Source of the DNA: Bradyrhizobium diazoefficiens
Lineage (GTDB): Bacteria > Pseudomonadota > Alphaproteobacteria > Rhizobiales > Xanthobacteraceae
Length of the DNA: 36,827 nt
Assembly (NCBI RefSeq): GCF_018129965.1
Contig: NZ_JAFCKW010000041.1
Span: forward strand, 1-36,827
Direction: 5' to 3'
Shown here: positions 7,921 to 15,665 of the stretch, piece after piece
How the letters are laid out: every line of letters begins with the position of its first letter
Position numbering within the stretch: the stretch's first letter is position 1
Position numbers and translations under genes: made by a program
Notes under the pieces: model-generated
What the model saw: the letters and a program-made list of their open reading frames with translations, nothing else
What the model was told of the DNA's origin: nothing
Database searches by the model: none

Positions 7921-9186
7921 TCACCCAAACCGGTGATTGTACCGGTCCACCGTCAACTCGCTCACATCGACATCCGGCTTCTTGCCTGACAGCAGATCCG
8001 CGAGCACGCGGCCGGAGCCGCAGGACATGGTCCAGCCGAGCGTGCCGTGACCGGTGTTGAGGTGGAGGTTGCCGTATTGCGTCGGGCCGATCACGGGCGG
8101 GCCATCCGGCGTCATCGGACGCAGTCCGCTCCAGAAAGTGGCCTTGGAGAGATCGCCGCCGCGCGGGAACAGATCGGTCAAGGAATGATCGAGCGTAGCG
8201 CGGCGCGCATCGTACAGCCTTGTCGAGAAGCCGGAGATTTCAGCGGTGCCGCCGACGCGGATGCGATTCCCGAGGCGGGTGATCGCGACCTTGTAGCTCT
8301 CGTCCATCACGGTGGATTCCGGCGCGCCGGAAGCGTCCTTGATCGGCACCGTGATCGAATAGCCCTTCACCGGATAGACCGGCAGCGAAATGCCGAGCGG
8401 CGCGACCAGCCGCGACGACCAGCTTCCGAGCGCGAGCACGTAAGCGTCCGCCTGCAGCATGCCGGCGCTGGTTGCGACGGCGCTGACGCGCGCGCCTTCG
8501 GTGACGATACGATCGATGCCAGTGTTGAACAGGAAGCGGACGCCGAGCGCTTCGGCATGCTTGGCGAGCGCCTGCGTGAACAGGTGGCAGTCGCCGGTCT
8601 CGTCCTGCGGCAGGCGAAGTCCGCCGACGAATTTTTCCTTCACGCCGGCGAGTGCCGGCTCGACCGCGATGCAGCCCTCGCGGCTCAGCGTCTCGTAGGG
8701 CACGCCGTATTGCTTGAGCACGGCGACGTCCTCGCCCGTCCCGTCGAGCTGGGACTGGTAGCGGAACAGCTGCAGCGTGCCCTGCGAACGCTCGTCATAT
8801 TGAATGCCGATGTCGCGGCGCAGATCGCGCAGGCAATCGCGGCTGTATTCCGCGATCGGGATCATGCGGCTCTTGTTGACCGCATAGCGCGCGCTGGTAC
8901 AGTTGCGCAGCATCTTGGTGAGCCAGAGCCACATCACGGGATCGAGCTTGGGCCGGATCACCAGCGGGCCGTGCTTCATCAGCAGCCATTTGACCGCCTT
9001 CACCGGCACGCCGGGACCGGCCCAGGGCGATGAATAGCCGGGCGATACCTCGCCGGCATTGGCGAAGGAGGTCTCCAGCGCCGGTTCGGGCTGACGGTCG
9101 ACCACCGTCACTTCGTGGCCGGCACGTGCGAGGTAATAGGCGGAGGTGACGCCGATGACACCGCTGCCGAGGATCAGAACTTTCAC
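7921..9186 (-). CDS. dadA: D-amino-acid dehydrogenase (DadA type)
   Basis: A 421-residue FAD enzyme close to the usual DadA length of about 430. The N-terminal dinucleotide motif LGSGVIGVTSAYYLARAG is at 6-23. The SFANAGEVSPGYSSPWAGPG block and the C-terminal GLRPMTPDGPPVIGPT and NTGHGTLGWTMSCGSG blocks are diagnostic of the family. It oxidises D-amino acids to 2-oxo acids and passes electrons to the respiratory chain, usually at the inner face of the membrane. It lies 69 bp after the aminotransferase gene on the same strand, so an operon is likely. No alanine racemase gene is adjacent, so the usual dad pairing is missing here and the D-amino-acid preference is open. Confidence 0.92.
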   Translation of the reverse strand: MKVLILGSGVIGVTSAYYLARAGHEVTVVDRQPEPALETSFANAGEVSPGYSSPWAGPGVPVKAVKWLLMKHGPLVIRPKLDPVMWLWLTKMLRNCTSARYAVNKSRMIPIAEYSRDCLRDLRRDIGIQYDERSQGTLQLFRYQSQLDGTGEDVAVLKQYGVPYETLSREGCIAVEPALAGVKEKFVGGLRLPQDETGDCHLFTQALAKHAEALGVRFLFNTGIDRIVTEGARVSAVATSAGMLQADAYVLALGSWSSRLVAPLGISLPVYPVKGYSITVPIKDASGAPESTVMDESYKVAITRLGNRIRVGGTAEISGFSTRLYDARRATLDHSLTDLFPRGGDLSKATFWSGLRPMTPDGPPVIGPTQYGNLHLNTGHGTLGWTMSCGSGRVLADLLSGKKPDVDVSELTVDRYNHRFG

Positions 9187-9213
9187 GCTTCGTCAAACTC
9201 CCGCGGCATCACG

Positions 9214-9247
9214 CTCGCCGCTGCAAGGACCAACTCGCAACGGCGAG
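9214..9247. other. Possible intra-operon hairpin
   Basis: Arms CTCGCCG (9214-9220) and CGGCGAG (9241-9247) are perfectly complementary around a 20-nt loop. The hairpin lies between the aminotransferase and dadA genes, without a T-run on the minus strand. It could be a processing or attenuation point that tunes dadA relative to the aminotransferase. Evidence is structural only. Confidence 0.3.
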
Positions 9248-9255
9248 AGCAATTA

Positions 9256-10584
9256 TCAGGCCACCCGCTTGATGGCGTCTCCGAGAATCGAGACGATGTC
9301 GTCGATGTGGCTCTTCTCGACGATGAGGGGCGGCGATAGCGCGAAGGAGTCGCCGCTCATGCGCAGGTACAGCCCGCGATTGAAGCAGTCGACCATCACG
9401 TCGTAACTGCGCGCACCGACCGCGCCGTCGCGCGGCGACAGCTCGACCGCGCCCATCAGGCCGCAATTGCGGATGTCGACGACATTGGGCAGGCCCTTCA
9501 GCGAATGCAGCGCGTCGCGCCAATATTCGGCGATCGACGCGCCGCGCGTCAGCAGGCCCTCGTCCTTGTAGATGTCGAGCGTGGCGATGCCCGCGGCGCA
9601 GGCCGTCGGATGCGCCGAATAGGTGTAGCCGTGGAAAATCTCCATGACGTTTTCGGGGCCGATCATCATGGCGTCGTGCACCTTGCGATGCGCGAACACC
9701 GCACCGCACGGAACAGTGCCGTTGGTGATGCCCTTGGCCGTCGTCATCAGGTCCGGCGTGACGCCGAAGAAGTTGGCGGCGAACGGCGTGCCGAGGCGGC
9801 CGAACCCGGTGATGACCTCGTCGAAGATCAGGAGGATGCCGTGCTTGTCGCAGATCTCGCGCAGGCGCTGCAGATAGCCCTTCGGCGGCGGCAGCACGGC
9901 GGTCGAGCCCGGCACCGGCTCGACGATGACGGCGGCGATCGTCTCGGCGCCGTGCAGGGCGACGAGGCGCTCGAGATCGTCGGCGAGCTCGGCGCCATGC
10001 TCGGGCTGATCCTTGGCGAAAGCGTTGCGGGTGAGGTCATGGGTATGGCGGATGTGGTCGACGCCCGGCAGCAGGGTCGCGAAGGCGCGGCGGTTGGCGA
10101 CCATGCCGCCGACCGAGGTGCCGCCGAAGCCGACCCCGTGATAGCCGCGCTCGCGGCCGATCAGGCGGGTTCGGGTCGCCTGACCGTTGGCGCGGTGATA
10201 GGCGAGCGCGATCTTCAGCGCGGTGTCGACCGACTCGGAGCCGGAATTGGTGAAGAAGATGCGATCGAGGCCCTTCGGCGCGATCTCGGCAAGGCGCTCG
10301 GCAAAGTCGAAGGCCAGCGGATGGCCCATCTGGAACGACGGCGCAAAATCCAGCGTCATCAGCTGCCGCTCGACCGCGGCGGCGATCTGCCTGCGGCCAT
10401 GGCCGGCATTGACGCACCAGAGGCCGGCAGAGCCGTCGATCACCTTGCGGCCGTCGACGGTGGTGTAGTGCATGCCCTCGGCGGAGGAAAACAGGCGCGG
10501 CGCCTTCTTGAACTGACGGTTGGCCGTGAAAGGCATCCAGAACGAGTCGGTCTTGATGGTGTTCGGAATCTGATGAAGGGTCAC
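9256..10584 (-). CDS. Omega-amino acid:pyruvate aminotransferase (class III)
   Basis: A 442-residue PLP enzyme. It strongly resembles omega-amino-acid:pyruvate (beta-alanine:pyruvate) aminotransferases in the N-terminal FWMPFTANRQFK block and the GLWCVNAGHGR block. TNSGSESVDTALK (112-124) and the LLIFDEVITGFGR segment are present, with cofactor-binding Asp255. Schiff-base Lys284 lies in TTAKGITNG. The enzyme moves an amino group from a terminal amine, such as beta-alanine, GABA or an alkylamine, to pyruvate. The start is a GTG at 10584, preceded by AAAGGAG at 8 nt. It heads an operon with dadA and is divergent from a PuuR-like regulator, which fits amine or omega-amino-acid breakdown. The substrate is inferred from family resemblance only. 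Confidence 0.92.
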   Translation of the reverse strand: MTLHQIPNTIKTDSFWMPFTANRQFKKAPRLFSSAEGMHYTTVDGRKVIDGSAGLWCVNAGHGRRQIAAAVERQLMTLDFAPSFQMGHPLAFDFAERLAEIAPKGLDRIFFTNSGSESVDTALKIALAYHRANGQATRTRLIGRERGYHGVGFGGTSVGGMVANRRAFATLLPGVDHIRHTHDLTRNAFAKDQPEHGAELADDLERLVALHGAETIAAVIVEPVPGSTAVLPPPKGYLQRLREICDKHGILLIFDEVITGFGRLGTPFAANFFGVTPDLMTTAKGITNGTVPCGAVFAHRKVHDAMMIGPENVMEIFHGYTYSAHPTACAAGIATLDIYKDEGLLTRGASIAEYWRDALHSLKGLPNVVDIRNCGLMGAVELSPRDGAVGARSYDVMVDCFNRGLYLRMSGDSFALSPPLIVEKSHIDDIVSILGDAIKRVA

Positions 10585-10624
10585 GGGCCACGCTCCTTTG
10601 CTGACTTGCTAGCAGGGGCACGGC

Positions 10625-10636
10625 TGCGCAAGCGCA
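10625..10636. promoter_or_regulatory. Candidate dyad for the PuuR-like regulator (site A)
   Basis: TGCGC-AA-GCGCA is a perfect dyad about 40 bp upstream of the aminotransferase start. Together with site B (10696-10710) it repeats a TTGCGC half-site, which on the minus strand occurs twice in tandem here. Spacing of the arms differs from site B, so only one of the two may be a true operator. Confidence 0.35.
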
Positions 10637-10695
10637 ACAAGTCCTTTTCTGGTGAGCTGCAAGCCATTGATTTAGCTGGGGCCGCCGGTCCATAT

Positions 10696-10710
10696 TTGCG
10701 CGATCCGCAA
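10696..10710. promoter_or_regulatory. Candidate operator for the PuuR-like regulator (site B)
   Basis: TTGCG-CGATC-CGCAA is a perfect 15-bp dyad whose right edge is 23 bp before the regulator's ATG. This position suits autoregulation and control of the divergent aminotransferase-dadA operon. The link to this regulator is inferred from position. Confidence 0.45.
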
Positions 10711-10733
10711 CACCTGCAACAGGGACCAGGGGC

Positions 10734-11282
10734 ATGAGCGTCGACATCGGTGGACGGCTGCGATTCATCCGGGCGCACCACAAGCTGTCGCAGCGTGAGC
10801 TCGCCAAGCGCGCCGGCGTCACCAATTCGACGATCTCGCTGATCGAATCCAACCAGATGAACCCGTCGGTCGGCGCGCTCAAGCGCATCCTCGACGGCAT
10901 CCCGATGGGGCTTGCCGAGTTCTTCGCGCTGGAGCCGGAGAGCCGCCGCAAGATCTTCTACCGCGCCGAGGAACTGACCGAGGTCGGCAAGAAGCCGATC
11001 TCCTACCGCCAGATCGGCGACAATCTGTTCGGCCGCAGCCTGCAGATCCTGAAGGAGCGCTACGAGCCCGGCAGCGATACCGGGCGCGTCCACCTCGTCC
11101 ATGACGGCGAGGAAGGCGGCATCGTCATCTCCGGCAAGCTCGAAGTCACCGTCGAGGACGAGCGCCGCATCCTCAATCCCGGCGACGCCTATTATTTCGA
11201 GAGCCGCCGCCCGCATCGCTTCCGTTGCGTCGGCGGCAAGCCCTGCGAAGTGATCTCGGCCTGCACACCGCCGACGTTTTGA
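10734..11282 (+). CDS. PuuR-like XRE-cupin transcriptional regulator
   Basis: A 182-residue regulator, almost the same length as E. coli PuuR, the repressor of the putrescine utilisation (Puu) genes. An XRE helix-turn-helix spans about 6-61, with recognition region TNSTISLIESNQMNPSVG. A cupin_2 domain covers about 100-180, with HDGEEGGIVISGKLEV and GDAYYFESRRPHRF. The C-terminus SACTPPTF parallels the PuuR ending. ATG at 10734 is preceded by AGGG and AGGGG stretches. It is divergent from the omega-aminotransferase/dadA operon, its most likely target. It differs clearly from the XRE-cupin protein at 7105, which has a basic N-terminal tail and a different half-site nearby. The inducer is unknown; a polyamine or a transamination product is plausible. 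Confidence 0.9.
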   Translation: MSVDIGGRLRFIRAHHKLSQRELAKRAGVTNSTISLIESNQMNPSVGALKRILDGIPMGLAEFFALEPESRRKIFYRAEELTEVGKKPISYRQIGDNLFGRSLQILKERYEPGSDTGRVHLVHDGEEGGIVISGKLEVTVEDERRILNPGDAYYFESRRPHRFRCVGGKPCEVISACTPPTF

Positions 11283-11428
11283 ACCCGACCGGCTTTATCC
11301 GGGACGCCAAGGGGTCCTCCGGTGTCTTACGGAGCTTGACCCAGCTCAATTTTCGCGGGCCAGATTTCCCTATGCTGCGAACAGTCGCCGAAAGGCATTC
11401 CGGGGCCGCTTCTTAACGAGGCTCGCAG

Positions 11429-11581
11429 ATGAAGATCACGCTCTCCAATGCCGACGCCGCGCTCGACGACGTCCTGCGTGACACGGACAAGCTCCATTCG
11501 CAGGAGCTGCGCAAAACCATCGCCGAGTACATCGAGGCGCAGCGCGAGGCGCTGAAAGCGCTCCGCAAGAAGTTGCATTGA
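11429..11581 (+). CDS. Small hypothetical protein, 50 residues
   Basis: An open frame starting at ATG 11429, with GAGG 7 nt upstream and TGA at 11579-11581. The product begins MKITLSNADAALDD and is highly charged. It is predicted to be mostly helical, with an EYIEAQREALKALRKK amphipathic C-terminal half and no Cys or membrane segment. Codon choice has the strong third-position G/C of its neighbours, which supports real coding. It lies 147 bp after the PuuR-like gene and converges on the molybdenum enzyme operon. I do not recognise the family; no function is assigned. Confidence 0.6.
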   Translation: MKITLSNADAALDDVLRDTDKLHSQELRKTIAEYIEAQREALKALRKKLH

Positions 11582-11623
11582 CGAGACGCGGCGGAGCGAG
11601 ACCGTCTCGCCCCGCCTGCTGCC

Positions 11624-13885
11624 TCAAGACTGCATCAGCAGTTCCTCGATGCGGATCGGGAAACGGCGAACACGGACGCCGGTCGCATGCCACACCGCGT
11701 TGGCGACCGCGCCGGCACTGCCGGTGATGCCGATTTCGCCGACGCCCTTGATGCCGAGCGCATTGACATGCGGGTCGTGCTCCTCGACCGTGATCACGTC
11801 GAGCGGCGGCACGTCGGCATTCACGGGGATGTGGTAGTCGCCGAGATTGGCATTCATGATACGGCCGCTACGCCGATCGGTGATGGCCTCCTCGTGCAGG
11901 GCAAAGGACATGCCCCAGATCATGCCGCCAAACAACTGGCTCTGCACCATGCGCGGATTGACGATGCGTCCCGCCGCGAAAGCGCCGACCATGCGGGTGA
12001 CGCGGATCTGGGCCAATTCAGGATCGACCTTCACCTCTGCGAACACTGCGCCATGGGCGTGCATGGCATACTCTTCCATCGCCGCCGGGTTGGCTGCGCC
12101 CGTGCCGCGAGCCTCGATCTCCGAAACCCCGGCACGCGTGAGAATCTCCCCATAGCTCTCGCCGCGACTCTCGTCATCGCGCCGGATCAACCGGCCATTG
12201 CGCGCGATCACGCCGGTATTGCCGGCGCCGAACAGCGGCGAGCGCCCGTCATTGGTGGCGAGATCGGCGAGCTTTGCGATCACGGCCGCACCGGCGCTGT
12301 GGATCGCGGCGCCCGCAGTCGCGGTGTGCGCCGAGCCCCCGGCGATGCCGGCATCGGGCAGGTCCGAGGTCCCCATCTTGAACGCAACGCGGTCGATATC
12401 GAGACCGAGTTCGTCGGCCGCGATCTGGGCCAGCGCCGTCCACGCGCCCTGCCCCATGTCATGGGCGCCGATCTCCATCGCACCACTGCCGTCGCGCCGG
12501 ATCACCGCGCGCGCCTCGGCCTGGAACATCAGCGCCGGGAAGGTCGCGGTGCCCATGCCCCAGCCGACCAGCAGACCGGCATCGTCGCGCATCTGCCGCG
12601 GCTGGAGCGACCGCTTCGACCAGCCGAAGCGTGCTGCACCCTGATCGTAGCAGGCCCGCAGCGCCTTCGACGAGAACGGCTTTCCCGTCATCGGCTCGGC
12701 CTCGGCATAGTTCTTCAAACGGAAGGCGAGCGGGTCGATGCCGCACGCCCAGGCCATCTCGTCGATTGCGCTCTCCAGCGCGATCGAGCCCGTCGCCTCG
12801 CCGGGCGCGCGCATGAACAGCGGCGTGCCCGTGTTGACGCGCACGGCATCGTGCGAGGTGCGGATCGCAGGCGACGCATAGAGCGTGTGCGAGGCATCGG
12901 CGGCCGGCTCGTAGAAATCGTCGAACGTGCTCGACACCGTTCTCGCATGATGATCGATCGCAGTGAGGCGGCCCTCGCCGTCAGTGCCCAAGCGCAGCCG
13001 CTGACGCGTCGGCGCGCGATGGCCGACCGGGCCATACATCTGCTCGCGGCGCAGCACCAGCTTGACCGGCTTGCCGACCAGTTTGGCGGCCATCAGACCG
13101 AGAACCGGAGGGCCCCCCATCAATCCCTTGGAGCCGAATCCGCCGCCAAGGAACGGGCTGCGGATGTGGATCTTGTCATGCGCGATGCCGAACAGCTCGG
13201 CAACGCGCGCGAGCGACAGCGCGAGACCTTGGGTCGGCATGTCGATCTGCACACTGTCGCCGTCCCAGGCGGCCACGATCGCATGCGGCTCCATGGCGTT
13301 GTGATATTGCGGCGGCGTCTCGTAGGTCACGTCGATCTGCTTGTCGGCTGAGGCGAGCCCCGCCTCGACATCGCCAAGGTGATTTTCGGTGGGATTGCCG
13401 ACGCCGACGACCGGGGGCACGAAACTTTCGCCGGCATCGAGACCTACCAGCGCTGGCAGCACCTCATAGCGCGGCGCCAGCAGAGCGGCGCCTTCCGTCG
13501 CCGCCTCCAGCGTTTCGGCGATGACGACGGCAATGGGCTGATTGGCGTAGCGGACCTCATGGCTCTGCAACGCTTCCATCCGGAACACGAACGGATTGGT
13601 CTTGATTTCAGGATCGATCGCGAGCGGCGGCTTGTGGTCGGGTGTCATGACATCGACCACGCCGGGATGGCGCCGGGCTGCGGCAACATCGAGCGATGTC
13701 ACGCGGCCGTGCGCGATGCTGGATGCCGCGATCACGGCAAACAGCATTCCGGGCGGATGATTGTCGGCGGCGTAGGTCGCCTGCCCCGTGACCTTGAACA
13801 CGCCGTCGCGGCGCGTCAGCGGCTGGCCGATGCTCGAGCCGTGGCGCAGATGGGCGGGAGCGCTGGTGAGATTGAGCTCAGACAT
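11624..13885 (-). CDS. Molybdenum hydroxylase, molybdopterin-binding large subunit (xanthine dehydrogenase/PaoC family)
   Basis: A 753-residue catalytic subunit of the xanthine dehydrogenase/aldehyde oxidoreductase family. The N-terminal domain (about 15-130) is the a/b-hammerhead type. The remaining molybdopterin domains show GGGFGSKG (near 255), MRAPGEATGSIALES and the C-terminal GVGEIGITG, with Glu717 as the predicted base that activates hydroxylation at the Mo centre. The ATG at 13885 has GGAG upstream and overlaps the FAD-subunit stop by 8 bp, indicating coupling; a TTG further up is a weaker option. It is the last gene of a 2Fe-2S, FAD, Mo operon. No XdhC/PaoD-type maturation chaperone gene is in the window. 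The substrate could be an aldehyde or an N-heterocycle and is not readable from sequence. Confidence 0.93.
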   Translation of the reverse strand: MSELNLTSAPAHLRHGSSIGQPLTRRDGVFKVTGQATYAADNHPPGMLFAVIAASSIAHGRVTSLDVAAARRHPGVVDVMTPDHKPPLAIDPEIKTNPFVFRMEALQSHEVRYANQPIAVVIAETLEAATEGAALLAPRYEVLPALVGLDAGESFVPPVVGVGNPTENHLGDVEAGLASADKQIDVTYETPPQYHNAMEPHAIVAAWDGDSVQIDMPTQGLALSLARVAELFGIAHDKIHIRSPFLGGGFGSKGLMGGPPVLGLMAAKLVGKPVKLVLRREQMYGPVGHRAPTRQRLRLGTDGEGRLTAIDHHARTVSSTFDDFYEPAADASHTLYASPAIRTSHDAVRVNTGTPLFMRAPGEATGSIALESAIDEMAWACGIDPLAFRLKNYAEAEPMTGKPFSSKALRACYDQGAARFGWSKRSLQPRQMRDDAGLLVGWGMGTATFPALMFQAEARAVIRRDGSGAMEIGAHDMGQGAWTALAQIAADELGLDIDRVAFKMGTSDLPDAGIAGGSAHTATAGAAIHSAGAAVIAKLADLATNDGRSPLFGAGNTGVIARNGRLIRRDDESRGESYGEILTRAGVSEIEARGTGAANPAAMEEYAMHAHGAVFAEVKVDPELAQIRVTRMVGAFAAGRIVNPRMVQSQLFGGMIWGMSFALHEEAITDRRSGRIMNANLGDYHIPVNADVPPLDVITVEEHDPHVNALGIKGVGEIGITGSAGAVANAVWHATGVRVRRFPIRIEELLMQS

Positions 13886-14933
13886 GGATGGCTCCGGAGG
13901 TCGAGGCAAAGGGAGACGCCGGCAGCGCGGGAATGCGCGCGGGCGTGCCGGCGGCGGCGAGAGTCAGCGCGCGCACGACGATGCGGCGCGCCAGCTCGAT
14001 CTTGAAGACGTTGTCGCCGGACGGTTTGGCGTCGGAGAGCGCGCGCCAAGCGGCTTCCTGGAACGCGTCCGCGGTGGGCGCGACGCCCCTCAGCACATCC
14101 TCCGCGGCGCGGGCGCGCCATGGCTTTGCGGCGACGCCGCCGAGCGCCAGCCGCGCCTCGGCGATCGTGCCGTTCTCGATCCGCAACGCGGCCGAGGCCG
14201 AGACGATGGCGAAGGCGTAGGAGGTGCGGTCGCGAACCTTGAGGTAGCGCGCGTGCCCGGCGAAGCCACGCGCGGCCGGCGGCAGGCGCACCGCAACGAT
14301 GAGGTCGCCGGGTTCCAGCGCTGTGTCGCGCTCGGGCGTATCGCCGGGCAGGCGATGCAGCGCATCGAGGGTGATCTCGCGGCGGCCGTTCCTGCCCTCG
14401 ATCTCGACGACGGCGTCGAGCGCGACAAGCGGGACACAGAAGTCGGATGGATTGGTCGCGATGCAGTTCTCGCTCCAGCCGAGCACGGCGTGGGTACGGT
14501 TCTCGCCGCCTCGGGCGTCGCAGCCGCCGCCGACCTCGCGCTTGTTGCAGCGGCTGGCGGTGTCGTAGAAATAAGCGCAGCGCGTCCGCTGTAGCAGATT
14601 GCCGCCGACGGTGGCGGCATTGCGCAGTTGCGCGGAGGCGCCGGAGAGCAGCGCTTCGGCGACCGCTGGATAGGATTTTGCAAAGTCCGCGTCATGCGCG
14701 AGATCGGCATTGCGCATGAGCGCGCCGATGCGCACGCTCCCATCGGCGAGGCGCTCGATCTGGTCGAGCCCGTCGAGATGCGTGACGTCGACCAGGCGAT
14801 CCGGCCGGCTGACGCCGCCCTTCATCAGATCGAGCAGATTGGTGCCGGCGGCAAGATAGACAGCCCCCGGCTGGGCGGCAGCGGCGACGGCTTCGGCAAC
14901 CGTGGCGGGCCTGAGATAATCGAACTGTTTCAT
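13878..14933 (-). CDS. Molybdenum hydroxylase, FAD-binding medium subunit (PaoB-like)
   Basis: A 351-residue subunit with the CO-dehydrogenase flavoprotein fold. FAD-binding motifs are YLAAGTNLLDLMKGG (26-40) and ATVGGNLLQRTRC (107-119). An insert after the second motif holds Cys119, Cys129, Cys138 and Cys157, in a pattern like E. coli PaoB/YagS, where such an insert binds an extra [4Fe-4S] cluster. That would give the complex three Fe-S clusters and is inferred here. The ATG at 14933 overlaps the 2Fe-2S subunit stop by 4 bp (ATGA), and the gene's end overlaps the large subunit, so the three are tightly coupled. Confidence 0.93.
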   Translation of the reverse strand: MKQFDYLRPATVAEAVAAAAQPGAVYLAAGTNLLDLMKGGVSRPDRLVDVTHLDGLDQIERLADGSVRIGALMRNADLAHDADFAKSYPAVAEALLSGASAQLRNAATVGGNLLQRTRCAYFYDTASRCNKREVGGGCDARGGENRTHAVLGWSENCIATNPSDFCVPLVALDAVVEIEGRNGRREITLDALHRLPGDTPERDTALEPGDLIVAVRLPPAARGFAGHARYLKVRDRTSYAFAIVSASAALRIENGTIAEARLALGGVAAKPWRARAAEDVLRGVAPTADAFQEAAWRALSDAKPSGDNVFKIELARRIVVRALTLAAAGTPARIPALPASPFASTSGAIHV

Positions 14934-15427
14934 GCGGAGCGCCTCTGGTTGGACTCATCCATGCCGGCCTGCGCCTCGAGCACGGCATCGACGATGCCGG
15001 CATAGGCGCCGCAGCGGCAGAGATTGCCGCTCATGCATTCGCGGATGCGCTCGGGATCGTTGCCGGCCTGTGCCTCCTGCATCATGCCGATCGCGCTCAT
15101 GATCTGGCCCGGCGTGCAGAAGCCGCATTGAAATCCGTCATGGGCGATGAAGGCGGCCTGCACCGGGTGCAGCTGGTCGCCGCGCGCGACGCCTTCGATG
15201 GTGAGGATGTCGGCGCCGTCATGGCTTACGGCGAGTGCGAGGCAGGAATTGATGCGCTTGCCGTCGACGAGAATGGTGCAGGCGCCGCATTGGCCGCGGT
15301 CGCACCCCTTCTTGGTTCCGGTCAGGTCGAGGCGCTCACGCAGGAGATCGAGCAGCGTGACGCGCGGATCGTCCAGGACGAAGTCGCGCCGCGCACCGTT
15401 CACGGTGAGGCTGATGGAGTGGTTCAT
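14930..15427 (-). CDS. Molybdenum hydroxylase, 2Fe-2S small subunit
   Basis: A 165-residue iron-sulphur subunit. The plant-ferredoxin-type cluster is held by Cys42, Cys47, Cys50 and Cys62 (GCDRGQCGAC...NSC). The second cluster is held by Cys101, Cys104, Cys137 and Cys139 (CGFC...LCRC). It carries electrons between the Mo centre and FAD. The N-terminus MNHSISLTVNGARRDF starts directly in the fold, with no Tat signal, unlike periplasmic PaoA, so the complex is predicted to be cytoplasmic. It is first in its operon and divergent from a TetR regulator. Confidence 0.94.
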   Translation of the reverse strand: MNHSISLTVNGARRDFVLDDPRVTLLDLLRERLDLTGTKKGCDRGQCGACTILVDGKRINSCLALAVSHDGADILTIEGVARGDQLHPVQAAFIAHDGFQCGFCTPGQIMSAIGMMQEAQAGNDPERIRECMSGNLCRCGAYAGIVDAVLEAQAGMDESNQRRSA

Positions 15428-15665
15428 ACAAGGCTCCGATCAGAAAAGGACATGAGTCATCGGCCAGCGCGCCACCTCCGTGGCCGCCGTCGATAGGCAT
15501 CGGCCAGGCGGAAGCCGGCCAACGTCGCACGAAGATACGGAGGCCTCCTCCGTTTAACAAGGGCTGCCGAAAAATATCTGGAATTCGTCAAAAGCCCGTG
15601 CGCCGACAACGCGATGGGCCTCGCGAAGGGTTCAATCTAACCAATTCGTGATCTAGATTGCTCGC
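15428..15665. promoter_or_regulatory. Divergent control region between the molybdenum enzyme operon and the tetR-type gene
   Basis: This 238-bp gap must hold promoters for both directions. It contains a 10-bp perfect palindrome GGAGGCCTCC at 15539-15548 and the larger dyad described at 15633-15660. Reading leftwards, TTGACG occurs near 15590 as a possible -35 element, but I find no matching -10 at normal spacing, so no promoter is claimed precisely. Confidence 0.5.
15633..15660. promoter_or_regulatory. Candidate TetR operator
   Basis: CAATCTA-N14-TAGATTG is a perfect 28-bp dyad ending 5 bp before the regulator's ATG at 15666. Dyads of this size are typical for TetR dimers. The position would block transcription of the regulator and possibly of the divergent molybdenum enzyme operon. 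Binding is inferred. Confidence 0.55.

Noticed and set aside
11687..13351. 554-codon plus-strand frame opposite the molybdenum large subunit
   Set aside because: Same G/C-driven antisense effect; the minus-strand protein has all expected motifs.
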